Source: an uncultured Paracoccaceae bacterium (GTDB taxonomy: Bacteria; Pseudomonadota; Alphaproteobacteria; Rhodobacterales; Rhodobacteraceae). Taken from it: a DNA stretch of 54,563 nucleotides. Below, in pieces: positions 38,292-48,700 of the stretch. The notes beneath the pieces were generated by a model that ran no database searches, was not told where the DNA came from, and was given only the letters and a program-made list of their open reading frames with translations. The stretch spans positions 1 to 54,563 of the forward strand of contig CALKOT010000109.1 of NCBI GenBank assembly GCA_938092015.1, read 5' to 3'. Position numbers and translations under genes: made by a program. Position 1 is the stretch's first letter. Every line of letters starts with the position of its first letter.

Positions 38292-39146
38292 ATGCCTCAG
38301 AGCGATCCCAAACTTCTCGTCAGTACCGAATGGCTGGCGGACCATCTGAGCGCACCGGACGTGAAAGTTCTGGATGCAAGCATGTTCCTGCCCGGCGATC
38401 CCCGTGACGCCAAGGCTACCTACGCTGAAACGCATATCTCCGGCGCGATTTTCTTCGACATTGATGAGATGTCGGATAAATCGAACCCGCTGCCGCATAT
38501 GCTGCCGCCCCCCGAAAAGTTCATCAGCCGTATCCGCAAGATGGGCATCGGCGACGGGCACCGGGTTGTGGTCTACGATCAGGACGGCCTGTTCTCAGCC
38601 GCCCGGGTCTGGTGGATGTTCCGCGTCTTTGGCCATGATGATGTCGCAGTGCTGGATGGTGGTCTGCCCAAATGGTTGGCTGAGGATCGCGCCACCGATG
38701 ATGAAGAACCGATGCTGCGAGAGCGTCACTTTACCGGACGAAAGAACGCTTCGATGGTGCGCGACGTCACGCAGGTCGCCGCCTCACTGAAGGTTGGCGA
38801 AGAACAGATCGTTGACGCCCGTGGTCCTGGCCGTTTCCGGGGCGAAGAGGAAGAACCCCGCGCAGGTCTGCGTGCCGGGCACATCCCGGGGGCAAAGAAC
38901 GTACCTTACGCCTCGCTTCTGAACGATGACAAGACAATGAAGTCGGTTGAAGAGACCAAGGCGTTGTTTGAGGCGGCTGGCGTTGACCTGGACAAACCAA
39001 TCATCACGAGCTGCGGCTCTGGCGTGACTGCCTGCATTCTTGCGCTGTCACTGGAGCGCCTCGGCCATGCCAAGAATGCGGTCTATGACGGGTCGTGGGT
39101 TGAATGGGGCGCCTACCCGGATCTGGCCATCGAAACCGGCGCATGA
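38292..39146 (+). CDS. sseA: 3-mercaptopyruvate/thiosulfate sulfurtransferase
   Basis: A 284-residue protein of two rhodanese domains; the second has the active-site loop CGSGVTA, the form typical of mercaptopyruvate sulfurtransferases. It moves sulfur from 3-mercaptopyruvate (or thiosulfate) to cyanide or thiols. LLVSTEWLADHLSAPDVKVLD begins the inactive N-terminal domain; IVDARGPGRFRGEEEEPRAGL and AGHIPGAKNVPY belong to the catalytic domain. The ATG at 38292 is preceded by AAGGAG. Stop and start overlap with the next gene (ATGA). Confidence 0.9.
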   Translation: MPQSDPKLLVSTEWLADHLSAPDVKVLDASMFLPGDPRDAKATYAETHISGAIFFDIDEMSDKSNPLPHMLPPPEKFISRIRKMGIGDGHRVVVYDQDGLFSAARVWWMFRVFGHDDVAVLDGGLPKWLAEDRATDDEEPMLRERHFTGRKNASMVRDVTQVAASLKVGEEQIVDARGPGRFRGEEEEPRAGLRAGHIPGAKNVPYASLLNDDKTMKSVEETKALFEAAGVDLDKPIITSCGSGVTACILALSLERLGHAKNAVYDGSWVEWGAYPDLAIETGA

Positions 39147-39706
39147 AGCGAGAGTACAAAGCGGGGGAGGAGATCGCGTATACGGTCACCTACCTCGAAA
39201 TGACTTCGCACCCCAAATTTCCCACGCCGCGCCCGCCATCCATGCCGGGCCTGTCGTTGATAAGGGCCGAGGACCCGCCGGTGCGCTGGTTCCTCCACCT
39301 GTATGACAGCGTTGGTGAGGGGCTTGAGTGGACCGATTGGCATCAGAAATCGCGGGCTGAGCAAGAGGCGTTCGTCGGCGATCCTGATGTTTCCATGCAC
39401 GTCCTCTTCCTGAAAGGCTGGACTGCCGGGTTCTTCATGCTGGACCGGAGCGAACGGGGCGTTTGCGATCTGGCGTATTTCGGCCTGACGCCCGAGGCGC
39501 AGGGTCTGGGCCTTGGCAAATACCTGTTGCAAACGGCGATCCTGACCGGCTGGGCGGATGAGCCTGCGAAGATGACTGTTAATACCTGCACGCTCGACGG
39601 CCCGCGCGCCTTGCCGCTGTATCAGCGCTTGGGGTTCTCGCCGGTGCGCCGCGAAGACCTGACCCGCATCCTGACCAATGATTTCACACGAGAGGAAACG
39701 CCATGA
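39143..39706 (+). CDS. GNAT-family N-acetyltransferase
   Basis: A 187-residue acetyltransferase. The acetyl-CoA loop is LTPEAQGLGLGKYLLQTAI (Q-G-x-G-x-G form) and the end has the typical ALPLYQRLGFSPV. The N-terminal third (VTYLEMTSHPKFPTPRPPSMP) resembles a group of Rhodobacterales acetyltransferases of unknown substrate. It overlaps sseA by four bases at the start and the GST gene by four bases at the end, so the three form a tight translational string. Confidence 0.82.
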   Translation: MKREYKAGEEIAYTVTYLEMTSHPKFPTPRPPSMPGLSLIRAEDPPVRWFLHLYDSVGEGLEWTDWHQKSRAEQEAFVGDPDVSMHVLFLKGWTAGFFMLDRSERGVCDLAYFGLTPEAQGLGLGKYLLQTAILTGWADEPAKMTVNTCTLDGPRALPLYQRLGFSPVRREDLTRILTNDFTREETP

Positions 39707-40317
39707 TCGTCATGCATCACTTGAGGGTCGGTCGCGCGATCTTTACCACCTGGCTGCTGGAAGAGCTGGGGGTGGATTATGATCTGAAACTCTATGACCG
39801 CACTGAACAGGGCCGGGCGCCGGCCGAGTTGAAGGCCGCCCATCCCTTAGGGAAATCTCCTGTGATTGAGGATGCGGGCGTGACGTTGGCGGAATCGGGG
39901 GCGATCACGACCTATCTGCTTGAGTCCTATGATCCCGAGGGCAAGCTGTCGCCTGCCGCAAGCGATACCGCGGTGCGGATGAAGTACCTGCAGTGGTTGC
40001 ATTATTCCGAAGCATCCGCCTTTGCGCCTTTGCTTCTGAACATGCTGTTGATGCGCGAAGATCCAAAACCGCCGGTTATCTCGGCATTTACCGGGGCTGA
40101 GGTGAAGCTGCACCTCGATTACTTCTCAGCCGCTCTGGGCGATCAGGAGTACATTCTGGGCGATACGTTTTCTGGCGCCGACATCGGCTGTGCGTTCATC
40201 GCGAACATGGCCAACAAGTTCGGCCTGACCGGCGGCCATCCAAACCTTGCCTCCTATATTGAGCGCTGCATGGCCCGCCCTGCGTTCCAGCGTGCGCTGG
40301 AAAAGACCGGCGGATAA
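39703..40317 (+). CDS. Glutathione S-transferase
   Basis: A 204-residue GST with an N-terminal thioredoxin-like domain (MHHLRVGRAIFTTWLLEELG; cis-Pro in GKSPVIEDAG; glutathione-binding ESGAITTYLLE) and a C-terminal helical domain (FSGADIGCAFIANMANKFGL). It resembles stringent-starvation/maleylacetoacetate-type bacterial GSTs. Coupled to sseA and the acetyltransferase, suggesting a thiol or sulfur detoxification setting (inference). Confidence 0.87.
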   Translation: MIVMHHLRVGRAIFTTWLLEELGVDYDLKLYDRTEQGRAPAELKAAHPLGKSPVIEDAGVTLAESGAITTYLLESYDPEGKLSPAASDTAVRMKYLQWLHYSEASAFAPLLLNMLLMREDPKPPVISAFTGAEVKLHLDYFSAALGDQEYILGDTFSGADIGCAFIANMANKFGLTGGHPNLASYIERCMARPAFQRALEKTGG

Positions 40318-40324
40318 AGCTTCC

Positions 40325-40355
40325 CAACCGTCCCAGCCTGTGGTTGGGGCGGTTG
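40325..40355. terminator. Hairpin between convergent genes
   Basis: CAACCGTCCC (40325-40334) pairs with GGGGCGGTTG (40346-40355) through nine Watson-Crick pairs and one G-T pair. It lies directly after the GST stop and just before the end of the convergent dioxygenase gene. No T-run, so probably a processing or weak bidirectional termination signal. Confidence 0.45.
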
Positions 40356-40363
40356 CACTATCT

Positions 40364-41383
40364 TCAGACCTCGGCCTCAGCGTTGGCACGCACCATGCCA
40401 ACATCGCGCCAAATGTTCTTTTGCCCGGTCTTCACCAACCACCAATTGTTGATCTCCAACTGCCGATGATTAATCCCCGGCAGTCCTTGCAAATCCAACC
40501 CGTTCCACGGCGCAAATGGATTGCGGCGGAGGTGGCCATGCAATTCCGTGCGGATCGTCGGCTTTGATGATGGTGAGCGGGAATGGAACCCGTAGGTATC
40601 CGCCACCACCAGCGTATTTGCGGGAACTGCGACCTGACGGGGAGGCTGATAGCCCAACGCCTCCATCTGGTCAGCGTTGATCCGGAACGAGCCATAGGAA
40701 TGATGCGCCCGCTTTTCGGCGCGGGCTGTCAGGCTTTGCTCATACTCCCAGGCCAGCCGCTGAGGCGTCAGTTTGTGACTGCCGGGGGCGAAAATGAACG
40801 GGCTGTCCTCAACATCCACATCATGCAGGAACAACCAGAACTTTGACGTGGAATGAAACGTGTCAGCGTGAAGTGCCGTTTGAGGGTCCGCCTTCTTGCG
40901 ACTTGGCTCCGCGATCACCGTCTGGATGAAATGGATCGGCGCGCCGGTGCGGCCCGCGACGTATCCCGTCAAACGGTTCAGGCCTTTGTCCCACGCTGCT
41001 GTCGTGGCCTCTGGCAGCAGAGTGCGGTTGGCGTGGCTTAACGGGATCATCCGCGTCACTGTCTGCCCTTGCCGCATCTCGCGGGCGGGTAGAGGCTGGT
41101 CGAACACCTCATCGCGAACACGTTTGAAGACGTCATCGGGCAGATAGTTTTCCTTGATGACAAACCCATCGCGATTGTAGGCGGCCTTATCCGCATCAGA
41201 TACGCCGGTCATCATCCCGCGCCGCAGCCGGGCCATACGTTCAGCCGTTTTGACCCGCGCCCGATGAAGGCCCCATTCGTTCAGCTTCGCGTTCCCAATG
41301 ATTGGGTTCGCAACGAAGGATTTTTCTGCACCGAAGACGCCGGTCACCCAGCCAACAGCGCTGATAGGGGCAAGGAGATTCAT
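40364..41383 (-). CDS. Phytanoyl-CoA dioxygenase (PhyH) family protein
   Basis: A 339-residue Fe(II)/2-oxoglutarate oxygenase-type protein. The metal triad appears as LHADTFH (H-x-D) and a distal His in DTYGFHSRS, with the 2-oxoglutarate-binding Arg probably in KPTIRTELHG. A hydrophobic N-terminus (MNLLAPISAVGWVTGVFG) could be a membrane anchor. The substrate is unknown; relatives hydroxylate lipids, ectoine and alkaloids. GAGG precedes the ATG. The broken mscS-like gene ends at 41412 on the same strand, 28 bases upstream of this gene's start, so the two were probably co-transcribed. Confidence 0.8.
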   Translation of the reverse strand: MNLLAPISAVGWVTGVFGAEKSFVANPIIGNAKLNEWGLHRARVKTAERMARLRRGMMTGVSDADKAAYNRDGFVIKENYLPDDVFKRVRDEVFDQPLPAREMRQGQTVTRMIPLSHANRTLLPEATTAAWDKGLNRLTGYVAGRTGAPIHFIQTVIAEPSRKKADPQTALHADTFHSTSKFWLFLHDVDVEDSPFIFAPGSHKLTPQRLAWEYEQSLTARAEKRAHHSYGSFRINADQMEALGYQPPRQVAVPANTLVVADTYGFHSRSPSSKPTIRTELHGHLRRNPFAPWNGLDLQGLPGINHRQLEINNWWLVKTGQKNIWRDVGMVRANAEAEV

Positions 41384-41411
41384 GTCCGGCCTCGTAAGTT
41401 ACGCCCCATAT

Positions 41412-43729
41412 TTACTTTGTCTCAGGCGGTTTTTCCATGGCTTGGGCTGCCTGCGACGCAGCAGCCGCAATCGCTGCCTTATCTTCATCATTCAGCCTGT
41501 CTGTATTGTCAAGGCTGGGGATCGCGACGCGCACTTCGCGACGGGCAAACTCAATACCCGCCTCGTTAAAAGCGGCTTTCACCCGATTGTAGATTTCTTT
41601 GCGCAGTGTGAACTGTTTGCCCGGTTTGGCCATGAACTTGCCCCGGATGATCATGCCGACGTCGTCAAAATCAAACACGCCCTGAGACTTGAACGGCTGC
41701 AAAAGATCCGCCGCGAATTCCGGCACCTGCTGCATGTCCTTGCCGATCTGTTTGAACAGCTTTTTGACTTTGTTGGGGTCGGTCTCAAACGGGACGGTAA
41801 ATTTCAGCTTCATGATCACCCAGTCGCGGGAATAATTGGTGATCTTCGGGATCTCGCCATAAGGGATCGTATGGATCGGCCCTTTGTGGTGGCGCATCTG
41901 CATTGAACGGATGGAGATTTTTTCGACCGTCCCGACTGTACCTTCGACCTCAATGTATTCGCCAGTCCGGAACGCGTCATCGATCAGGAAGAAGATGCCT
42001 GACACGATATCCGCCACCAGTTTTTGCGCGCCGAAACCAACTGCCAGACCGATGATCCCGGCACCTGCCAGCAACGGGGTAATGTCGATACCGATGTTCT
42101 CCAGCGCGATCAGGCCGAAGATCATTACAATCGCGGCCTTGGCGACACCCAACAGCAGCGGCAAAACGGTGGATAGACGCGAACCGCCGATGCCGCCGCC
42201 TTCGCCGCCGCCGGGTTCATCGTCGTTGATATCAAAACCGGCCATTGTGCGTTCGGCGGCCAGACGGCGGTTGATCCACAGTGAGACGAGTTCCCACACC
42301 AGTTAGCCGACTGCGATTATGGCTAGAATCTCGATGAAGCGCCCGGCGAACTGCGCGCCGACGCCTGCGCTGGCGAGGTTAGCGAAATCAATGCCCCGGA
42401 TGCGGCCTATGATCATCAGGACAAGTACAAACGCCAGCACCCGTCCGATCCGAACATATGACCTCTTGGCGGAACGGCAGGCCGCTTCGGCCACGACGCC
42501 CTCATCCTGCATCGGCGGGATGAGGTGGCGGACCATGCCGCGCACGACCGTATCGGTGAAAGGTGAATAGCCAACCAACAGAATTGTCATGATGTGCGGC
42601 CATCCAATCATCAGTTCCCACAACTCGTATGCGGCGATGATTTGCATTACCCACCACATGAAAACGACCAGGCCGATGATAAAGTAGGGATAGATTTGCG
42701 CCGCCCGCGCCTGGGTCAGGCTGATATCGGGGTCGCCGCCACGAGCCATCATCGTCAGGCCCTCGCGTGCTTTCCAGGCAGACCAGCCGAAATAAATGTG
42801 AAGGGCAAGGTTCAGCCAGAACCCGAACCGGGATTCGCCGGGCGCAACGCCGTTGAGCAAGTTGAACTGAATAATCCAGACGGTGAAACCAAACAAAAGG
42901 GCAAAGCCGACCTGGTGGCGCATCATGAATTCAGCAGACCATTGATCCGTGACCATCAGGCGAAATTCGGGGCGATTTGGCGCGATGAGGAAGTGGACAA
43001 ACGCGGCTGCGAAACGGGGAATGATGATCAACCACCACCAGATGCCGCCGATATAGGCGCCTATGGCCGCGAAGACCTTCGCGTCGCCAAGCATGCTGGG
43101 GGCAAGTTGCCATCCGATCTGTGGTCCGGCCCATTCGGCGACGCGCCAGAATATAATGACAGCGACAATGTCGGCGCTGAGGCGTTTGGCCAGAAAATAA
43201 GGGTTTGACGTAGGTTTCTGTCGCCCCCGGCAGCGCCAGCGCTTTCCTGCCATTTTCGGGTCAGACGACGGAAAATCAGCTCAGCAGTCAGGCCGACCAT
43301 GATGGCCAGCGCCATGACGGTGAGCATGAAGACAATGCCCTTGGTTCCAAGCTTGTCATGAAAGTTGGAAAAACTTGTGACTTGGTTTTCCCAGATCAGG
43401 GGAACCCTGGTGATCGAATCCACAACCGATTCAAAAACGCCGACAGTTGCTTTGCGCCCGAACTCCACAAGTCCGCCCTCGGCAGTGGTTTCTTTCGCTG
43501 CAGATTCTGCGGCGACGGCGTCGAGCCGATCGAGGAGAAGTTTGCGAACCTTGGCATCGGACAATTGAGAGACGACTTCACGAACGGCCTCAGGACTGTC
43601 GAGCAAGACCGGAGCAGCAGTTTCATCGCCCCCGCCGGCGCCTGTAGCCAACATCATCTGAGCGCTGCCAATGACTGGCGCTGCGATCAACATCAAAGCG
43701 ATCAGAATACCGCTAAGCTTTGCGAACAT
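41412..43729 (-). pseudogene. MscS-family mechanosensitive channel with a frameshift and an in-frame TAA
   Basis: Start ATG 43729 (GGAGG six bases upstream) opens a signal-peptide-like MFAKLSGILIALMLIAAP and a periplasmic domain, then several membrane helices. A frameshift near 43200 separates LIFRRLTRKWQESAG-type sequence from FLAKRLSADIVAVIIFW. The frame then runs to IIAVG, TAA at 42303-42305, and resumes in phase as LVWELVSLWINRRLAAE. The pore helix and beta domain follow (GAGIIGLAVGFGAQKLVADIVSG; HTIPYGEIPKITNYSRDW). The TAA is one change from a Tyr codon. Intact length would be about 770 residues, the large MscK/YbiO-like type that releases solutes on osmotic down-shock. A downstream restart would give only the last 295 residues, which do include the MscS core. 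Confidence 0.83.
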
Positions 43730-43834
43730 GGTTGCCTCCCTCAAGACGTGCCCTGCGTATCACGCGGTGGCATGACACCTCCGTCGATGAACACGTCATG
43801 CTTCCGATACGGGCTCGTAAGTAAAGGTCCGGGG

Positions 43835-44092
43835 TCAGGTTAAGCCGCCGGCCTCTTTCAGCCGATGTTCCAACGAAATGACCCGCGCATCATCGCCATC
43901 GACAAGCGCATAGACCCAGGCATGGGTCAGGTGAAAGCGGCGTTCATCCGCCGTCTTGGCAAAATCATCCGCCGCTTCTTCATGCAACGCTGACAACTGA
44001 AAGGCGCAGCCCTGCCGCCCGTGCAGGCGGGTCAGGACGTCGTCGACCTTTTTCCGCCGATCAGGCGGAGATGCGGGCAGCGACCCAGTCAT
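43835..44092 (-). CDS. Conserved-looking hypothetical protein (85 aa)
   Basis: Not recognised. The 85 residues are charged and mainly helical, with RLHGRQGCAFQLSALHEEAADDF and RRFHLTHAWVYALVDGDDARVISLEHRLKE; no membrane segment or signal. The GC-rich codon pattern and position support a real gene. Its ATG lies 32 bases inside the end of the Rieske oxygenase gene on the same strand, in another frame, and lacks a clear ribosome site, so translation may depend on the upstream gene. Confidence 0.55.
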   Translation of the reverse strand: MTGSLPASPPDRRKKVDDVLTRLHGRQGCAFQLSALHEEAADDFAKTADERRFHLTHAWVYALVDGDDARVISLEHRLKEAGGLT

Positions 44093-45218
44093 GGAAACAA
44101 TGGGTGGGGCTGTCCATCACAGCAGAAAAGACGCCACCGGCGAATCCGGGCGCGCCGCGACCAACCTGCATGCCTTGCGTGACGAACAGGTCTTCGCTCA
44201 GCACCTCTTTCCACATCTTGGCGTTGGTCGTGCGCATTTTAGCAAAGTCGTCCGATTTCGCGGCCTCTTCGGAGGCATAGTAGATCTCAACCCGTTCAAC
44301 TGTTTGATTATGTGCTTTGGGATCTAGATGCGCGGCCCAATAGTGATCGCGGTGAAACCCGAACAGGGTGTTCGGATAGAACGACGGGTACTCCGCCGCC
44401 TTGTCCCATTTGGCGGGCAGATTCGGAAAGTCAGGCAAATCTGGCGCGTCGCCATAGTCAGGATTATAGACCAGCGTACCCTGGCCTGAAAAACCGCCCG
44501 GTTCAGCCAGATGATAGTGATCTTCAAGCCGCGAATAACTGCTGAGCCCTGGGTGCACCCAGGGCAGGTGATAGCTTTCGCAGTTGTTTTCGAGAATCAG
44601 TTTCCAGTTCGCCTCGATATCGAAAGAGAACCCGGATGAAGTTGCGGCATGGAATATCTGCGCGCCTTCAAAATCCTTCATGTGCCCCTTCAGCGGCCCC
44701 ATCCAGTCTTCGAACGACGGCGCCTTGCCATCGAGGTTCACGAACACAACGTCCATGAATACGGCTGAACGGACTTCGTTCAGCCCCATAGTTTCAGGAT
44801 CAACGCTTTCATGGCTATTCACGCCTGGCCCACCAACATGTGGTGTTGCGCGCAGCTTGCCATCAAGGCTGTAGCACCATGAATGATAGGGGCAGCGGAT
44901 CACGCCGCCGAAATTCTTCTTTTCTTCGACGAGAATCATGCCGCGATGGCGGCAGACATTCTCATAGACCCGGATTGCCCCCTCTTTATCACGCAATAGT
45001 AGAAGCGGTGCGCCGAGATAGTCGATGGGGGTTGCATCGCCGACATTGGGAACATCGCACCCGAATCCGATCGACGCCCAGCCGGAGTGGAAAATCTTTT
45101 CACGTTCCAGCGCCAAAGCGTCTGGCGAATTGTACAGCGCATTTGGCAAGCCCTTGGCGCGGGCTACAGGTTGACGAACGGCTTCAAGAGCCTCTGCTAG
45201 GTCCTGTGCGTGCAGCAT
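44061..45218 (-). CDS. Rieske non-heme iron oxygenase, alpha subunit type
   Basis: A 385-residue oxygenase. The Rieske [2Fe-2S] site is C89-R-H91 (VCRHRGM) and C109-P-Y-H112 (RCPYHSWCY). The mononuclear iron site follows in ILENNCESYHLPWVHP (H-x4-H). The architecture fits aromatic-ring hydroxylases and also quaternary-ammonium demethylases/choline monooxygenase-like enzymes common in Roseobacters; NNCESYHLPWVHP is closer to the latter group (inference). No reductase subunit is adjacent. The ATG at 45218 is preceded by AGGAGG with a short spacer; the frame opens further upstream without homology. Confidence 0.85.
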   Translation of the reverse strand: MLHAQDLAEALEAVRQPVARAKGLPNALYNSPDALALEREKIFHSGWASIGFGCDVPNVGDATPIDYLGAPLLLLRDKEGAIRVYENVCRHRGMILVEEKKNFGGVIRCPYHSWCYSLDGKLRATPHVGGPGVNSHESVDPETMGLNEVRSAVFMDVVFVNLDGKAPSFEDWMGPLKGHMKDFEGAQIFHAATSSGFSFDIEANWKLILENNCESYHLPWVHPGLSSYSRLEDHYHLAEPGGFSGQGTLVYNPDYGDAPDLPDFPNLPAKWDKAAEYPSFYPNTLFGFHRDHYWAAHLDPKAHNQTVERVEIYYASEEAAKSDDFAKMRTTNAKMWKEVLSEDLFVTQGMQVGRGAPGFAGGVFSAVMDSPTHCFHDWVAARISA

Positions 45219-45719
45219 TTTATCCTCCTGGAACGATGGCCCATTTGATGCGGGAATGAAGGTTGTCCCGCTCGTCAAAATACGACTGTAAGGAGGCGTG
45301 TTTTTGCTGCCATTAGCGAGTTTTGGTCACAGAGCGGCGTCGCAAAAATTTCACGAGACTCGGCGGATTCGCTCGGTTTCTGGGGATAACCCTGTGGATA
45401 AGTGGGTGTTAACCCTTCGTTAAGTGCATGTTCCTTATTCGTTCCGCAAAATGTGGTAGGGTCGCTTTGGTCAAGCGCAAAATGTCGTATTTGAGTCGAA
45501 AAAAGCGTTTGACCCAAAGCCGACCTTCCCCCCATAACTTGTGCCCACGAGCAGGACAGGCCCTAACTGTAGCCTCCACATCTACAGACGGGACGGCTCA
45601 AGAAAACAAAATAACAGAAGCTTCGCAGCAGCGGGGCGGACGGAAAAATGTGCGCGATACAAGCGTCGCGCGCCGCCAGAACGACTCGCCCTTTTTTCAG
45701 GGCGCACAGGGGAACGCAC
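45219..45719. other. 500-base divergent promoter and long nrdJ leader
   Basis: The region separates divergently transcribed Rieske oxygenase and nrdJ. It contains two DnaA-box-like sites (next entry), a direct repeat GCAAAATGT (around 45447 and 45478), and the T/A-rich CGTTAAGTGCATGTTCCTTATT. The roughly 180 bases before the nrdJ ATG hold no gene (any upstream in-frame codons lack homology) and may be a structured leader; no B12-riboswitch core is recognised. Confidence 0.45.
45381..45401. promoter_or_regulatory. Perfect DnaA box plus a one-mismatch box upstream of nrdJ
   Basis: TGTGGATAA at 45393-45401 is the exact complement of the consensus TTATCCACA. TGGGGATAA at 45381-45389 differs at one base and lies in the same orientation 12 bases away. 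DnaA is known to control ribonucleotide reductase genes in Escherichia coli (nrdAB). The location in the nrdJ/Rieske intergenic region suggests replication-coupled control of nrdJ; a chance match is possible. Confidence 0.5.
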
Positions 45720-48700
45720 ATGAAAATCGACCGCAGGTTCACAACAGCAAATAAATCACCGTATGACGCTATAGAGTTTCGTAAAGCGGTAAGTGAAATC
45801 AAAAACCCCAACGGCTCCATCGTCTTTAAGTTAGACGACATTGATGTGCCTTCGGCGTGGTCTCAGGTCGCTTCAGATGTTCTGGCGCAGAAATACTTCC
45901 GCAAGGCTGGTGTTCCCGCAGTGCTGAAGAAGGTCAAGGAAAAGGGCATCCCTTCCTTTTTGTGGCGTTCAGTTCCCGATGAGAAAGCACTGAAGAAACT
46001 GCCAGAGGATGAACAGTTTGGCGGCGAGACTGCGGCGACGCAGGTCTTTGATCGCCTTGCGGGCGCCTGGGCTTATTGGGGCTGGAAGGGCGGTTACTTC
46101 ACCAAAGAGGCCGACGCGCAGGCGTATTACGATGAGATGCGCTACATGCTGGCGACGCAGATGGCGGCGCCGAACTCCCCTCAGTGGTTCAACACCGGTC
46201 TGCATTGGGCCTATGGCATCGACGGCCCGTCGCAGGGTCACTTCTATGTCGACTACAAAACCGGCAAGCTAACGAAATCTGCGACCGCCTATGAGCACCC
46301 GCAGCCACACGCCTGTTTCATCCAGTCCGTCTCTGACGATCTGGTAAACGATGGCGGCATCATGGACCTTTGGACCCGCGAAGCGCGTCTATTCAAATAC
46401 GGTTCGGGCACCGGCACGAACTTCTCATCCGTCCGCGCTGAGAACGAAAGCCTTGGCGGCGGCGGCAAGTCATCTGGCCTGATGTCCTTCCTGAAGATCG
46501 GCGACCGGGCAGCGGGCGCGATTAAGTCGGGCGGCACCACCCGCCGCGCCGCGAAAATGGTGATCTGCGACATGGATCACCCGGACATTGAGAAATTCAT
46601 CAACTGGAAAGTGGTTGAAGAGCAGAAGGTCGCTTCCCTTGTCGCTGGCTCCAAATTGCATGAGGAACATCTCAACCTCATCTTCGACGCCATCAAGGCG
46701 TGGGACGGGTCGATTGAGGACGCTATTGATCCAAAGAAGAACCCATCGCTGAAAGCGGCGATCAAATCCGCCCGCAAAGTGAAAATCCCTGACACCTATG
46801 TCTACCGCGTGTTGCAGTACGCAAAACAGGGCGTCGACCGGATTGAATTCCCGACCTACGACACTGACTGGGATTCAGAGGCGTACAACACAGTCGCTGG
46901 CCAGAACTCCAACAACTCAGTCCGTGTCACCGATGCGTTCCTGAAAGCTGTCGAAGATGACAGCGACTGGGACTTGATCCGCCGCACCGACAGCAAGGTT
47001 GAGCGCACTGTCAAAGCGCGCGATCTGTGGGATCAGATCGGTATGGCCGCATGGGCCTGCGCCGATCCGGGCATGCAGTATCACGACACGATCAACGATT
47101 GGCACACTTGCCCTGAGGATGGCCCGATCCGCGCGTCGAACCCGTGTTCTGAGTACATGTTCCTCGACGATACGGCCTGTAACCTGGCGTCGATGAACCT
47201 GCTGACGTTCCTTGACAGCAAGGACGTGTTCGACATCGAAGCTTACGAGCATGCGACACGCCTTTGGACGGTCACGCTGGAAATCTCTGTCTTGATGGCC
47301 CAGTTCCCAAGCGTTGAGATTGCCGAGCGGTCTTACAAGTTCCGCACACTGGGTTTGGGCTTTGCCAATATCGGCGGCCTTCTGATGAACCTTGGCCACA
47401 GCTATGACAGCGACGAAGGTCGTTCTCTCTGTGGTGCGTTGACCGCTGTCATGACCGGTGTTTCTTACGCCACATCGGCAGAGATCGCGTCAGAAGTTGG
47501 CGCTTTCCCGGGCTATGAGAAAAATGCCGAGCACATGCTGCGCGTCATCCGCAACCACCGCCGCGCCTCTTACGGTGAGACAGACGGGTACGAAGCGCTG
47601 GCGACCAAACCAGTTGCGCTGGACCACGCCAACTGCCCCGATCAGCGCCTCTTGGACCACGCCCACAAGGCTTGGGACGAAGCGCTGCGCCTCGGCGAAG
47701 TGCACGGTTTCCGCAACGCGCAGGCTACTGTGATCGCACCAACAGGCACGATCGGTCTGGTCATGGATTGCGACACGACGGGCATCGAGCCTGACTTTGC
47801 ACTGGTCAAATTCAAGAAGCTGGCCGGCGGCGGTTACTTCAAGATCATCAACCAGTCGGTTCCCGCGGCTTTGACGAAACTCGGCTACGGCGAGAACGCC
47901 GTCCGCGCCATCGTCGACTACGCGGTGGGGCAGGGCACGCTGGTCGGCGCACCGGGCGTCAACCATGTCACGCTGTCTGAGAAAGGCTTTACGAGCGAAG
48001 TCCTGAAAACGGTCGAAGACAACCTCGTTACCGCCTTCGATATCCGCTTTGTCTTCAACCAGTTCACACTGGGCGTTGATTTCTGCCGCGATGTACTGGG
48101 CCTGACAGAGGCGCAGCTGGGCGACAGCTCCCTCGACCTTCTGAAAGCCATCGGGTTCGCCCGCAAGGACATCGACGCAGCAAACAACTTCGTCTGCGGA
48201 ACGATGACGCTGGAAGGCGCGCCTGGCCTCTCGGACGACCACATCGGCGTCTTCGATTGCGCCAACCCATGCGGCAAGGTCGGCAAGCGGTATCTGAGCG
48301 TGAACAGCCACATCCATATGATGGCTGCGGCGCAGAGCTTTATCTCTGGCGCGATCTCGAAAACCATCAACATGCCGAACGATGCGTCGGTTGATGAAGT
48401 CAAAGACGCCTATCGCCTGTCATGGGAGCTTGGTGTCAAAGCTAACGCCCTTTACCGGGATGGCTCAAAACTGTCTCAGCCTCTGGCGACCCAGCTGGTT
48501 GAGGACGAGGATGAGGCGGAAGAGTTGATGGAAGCGCCGCAGGGCGTTCAGGCCGCTGTTATGGCCGAAAAGATCGTCGAGAAGATCGTCATCAAGGAAG
48601 TCGCTGCGAAACGTGAACGTAACCGCCTGCCGGATCGCCGCAAATCCTACACCCAGAAAGCAGTTGTCGGCGGCCACAAAGTCTATCTCCACACCGGAGA

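Noticed and set aside
45540-45719. Cobalamin riboswitch before nrdJ
   Set aside because: No B12-box-like core is seen, and a B12-dependent enzyme would not be expected to be shut off by its cofactor.
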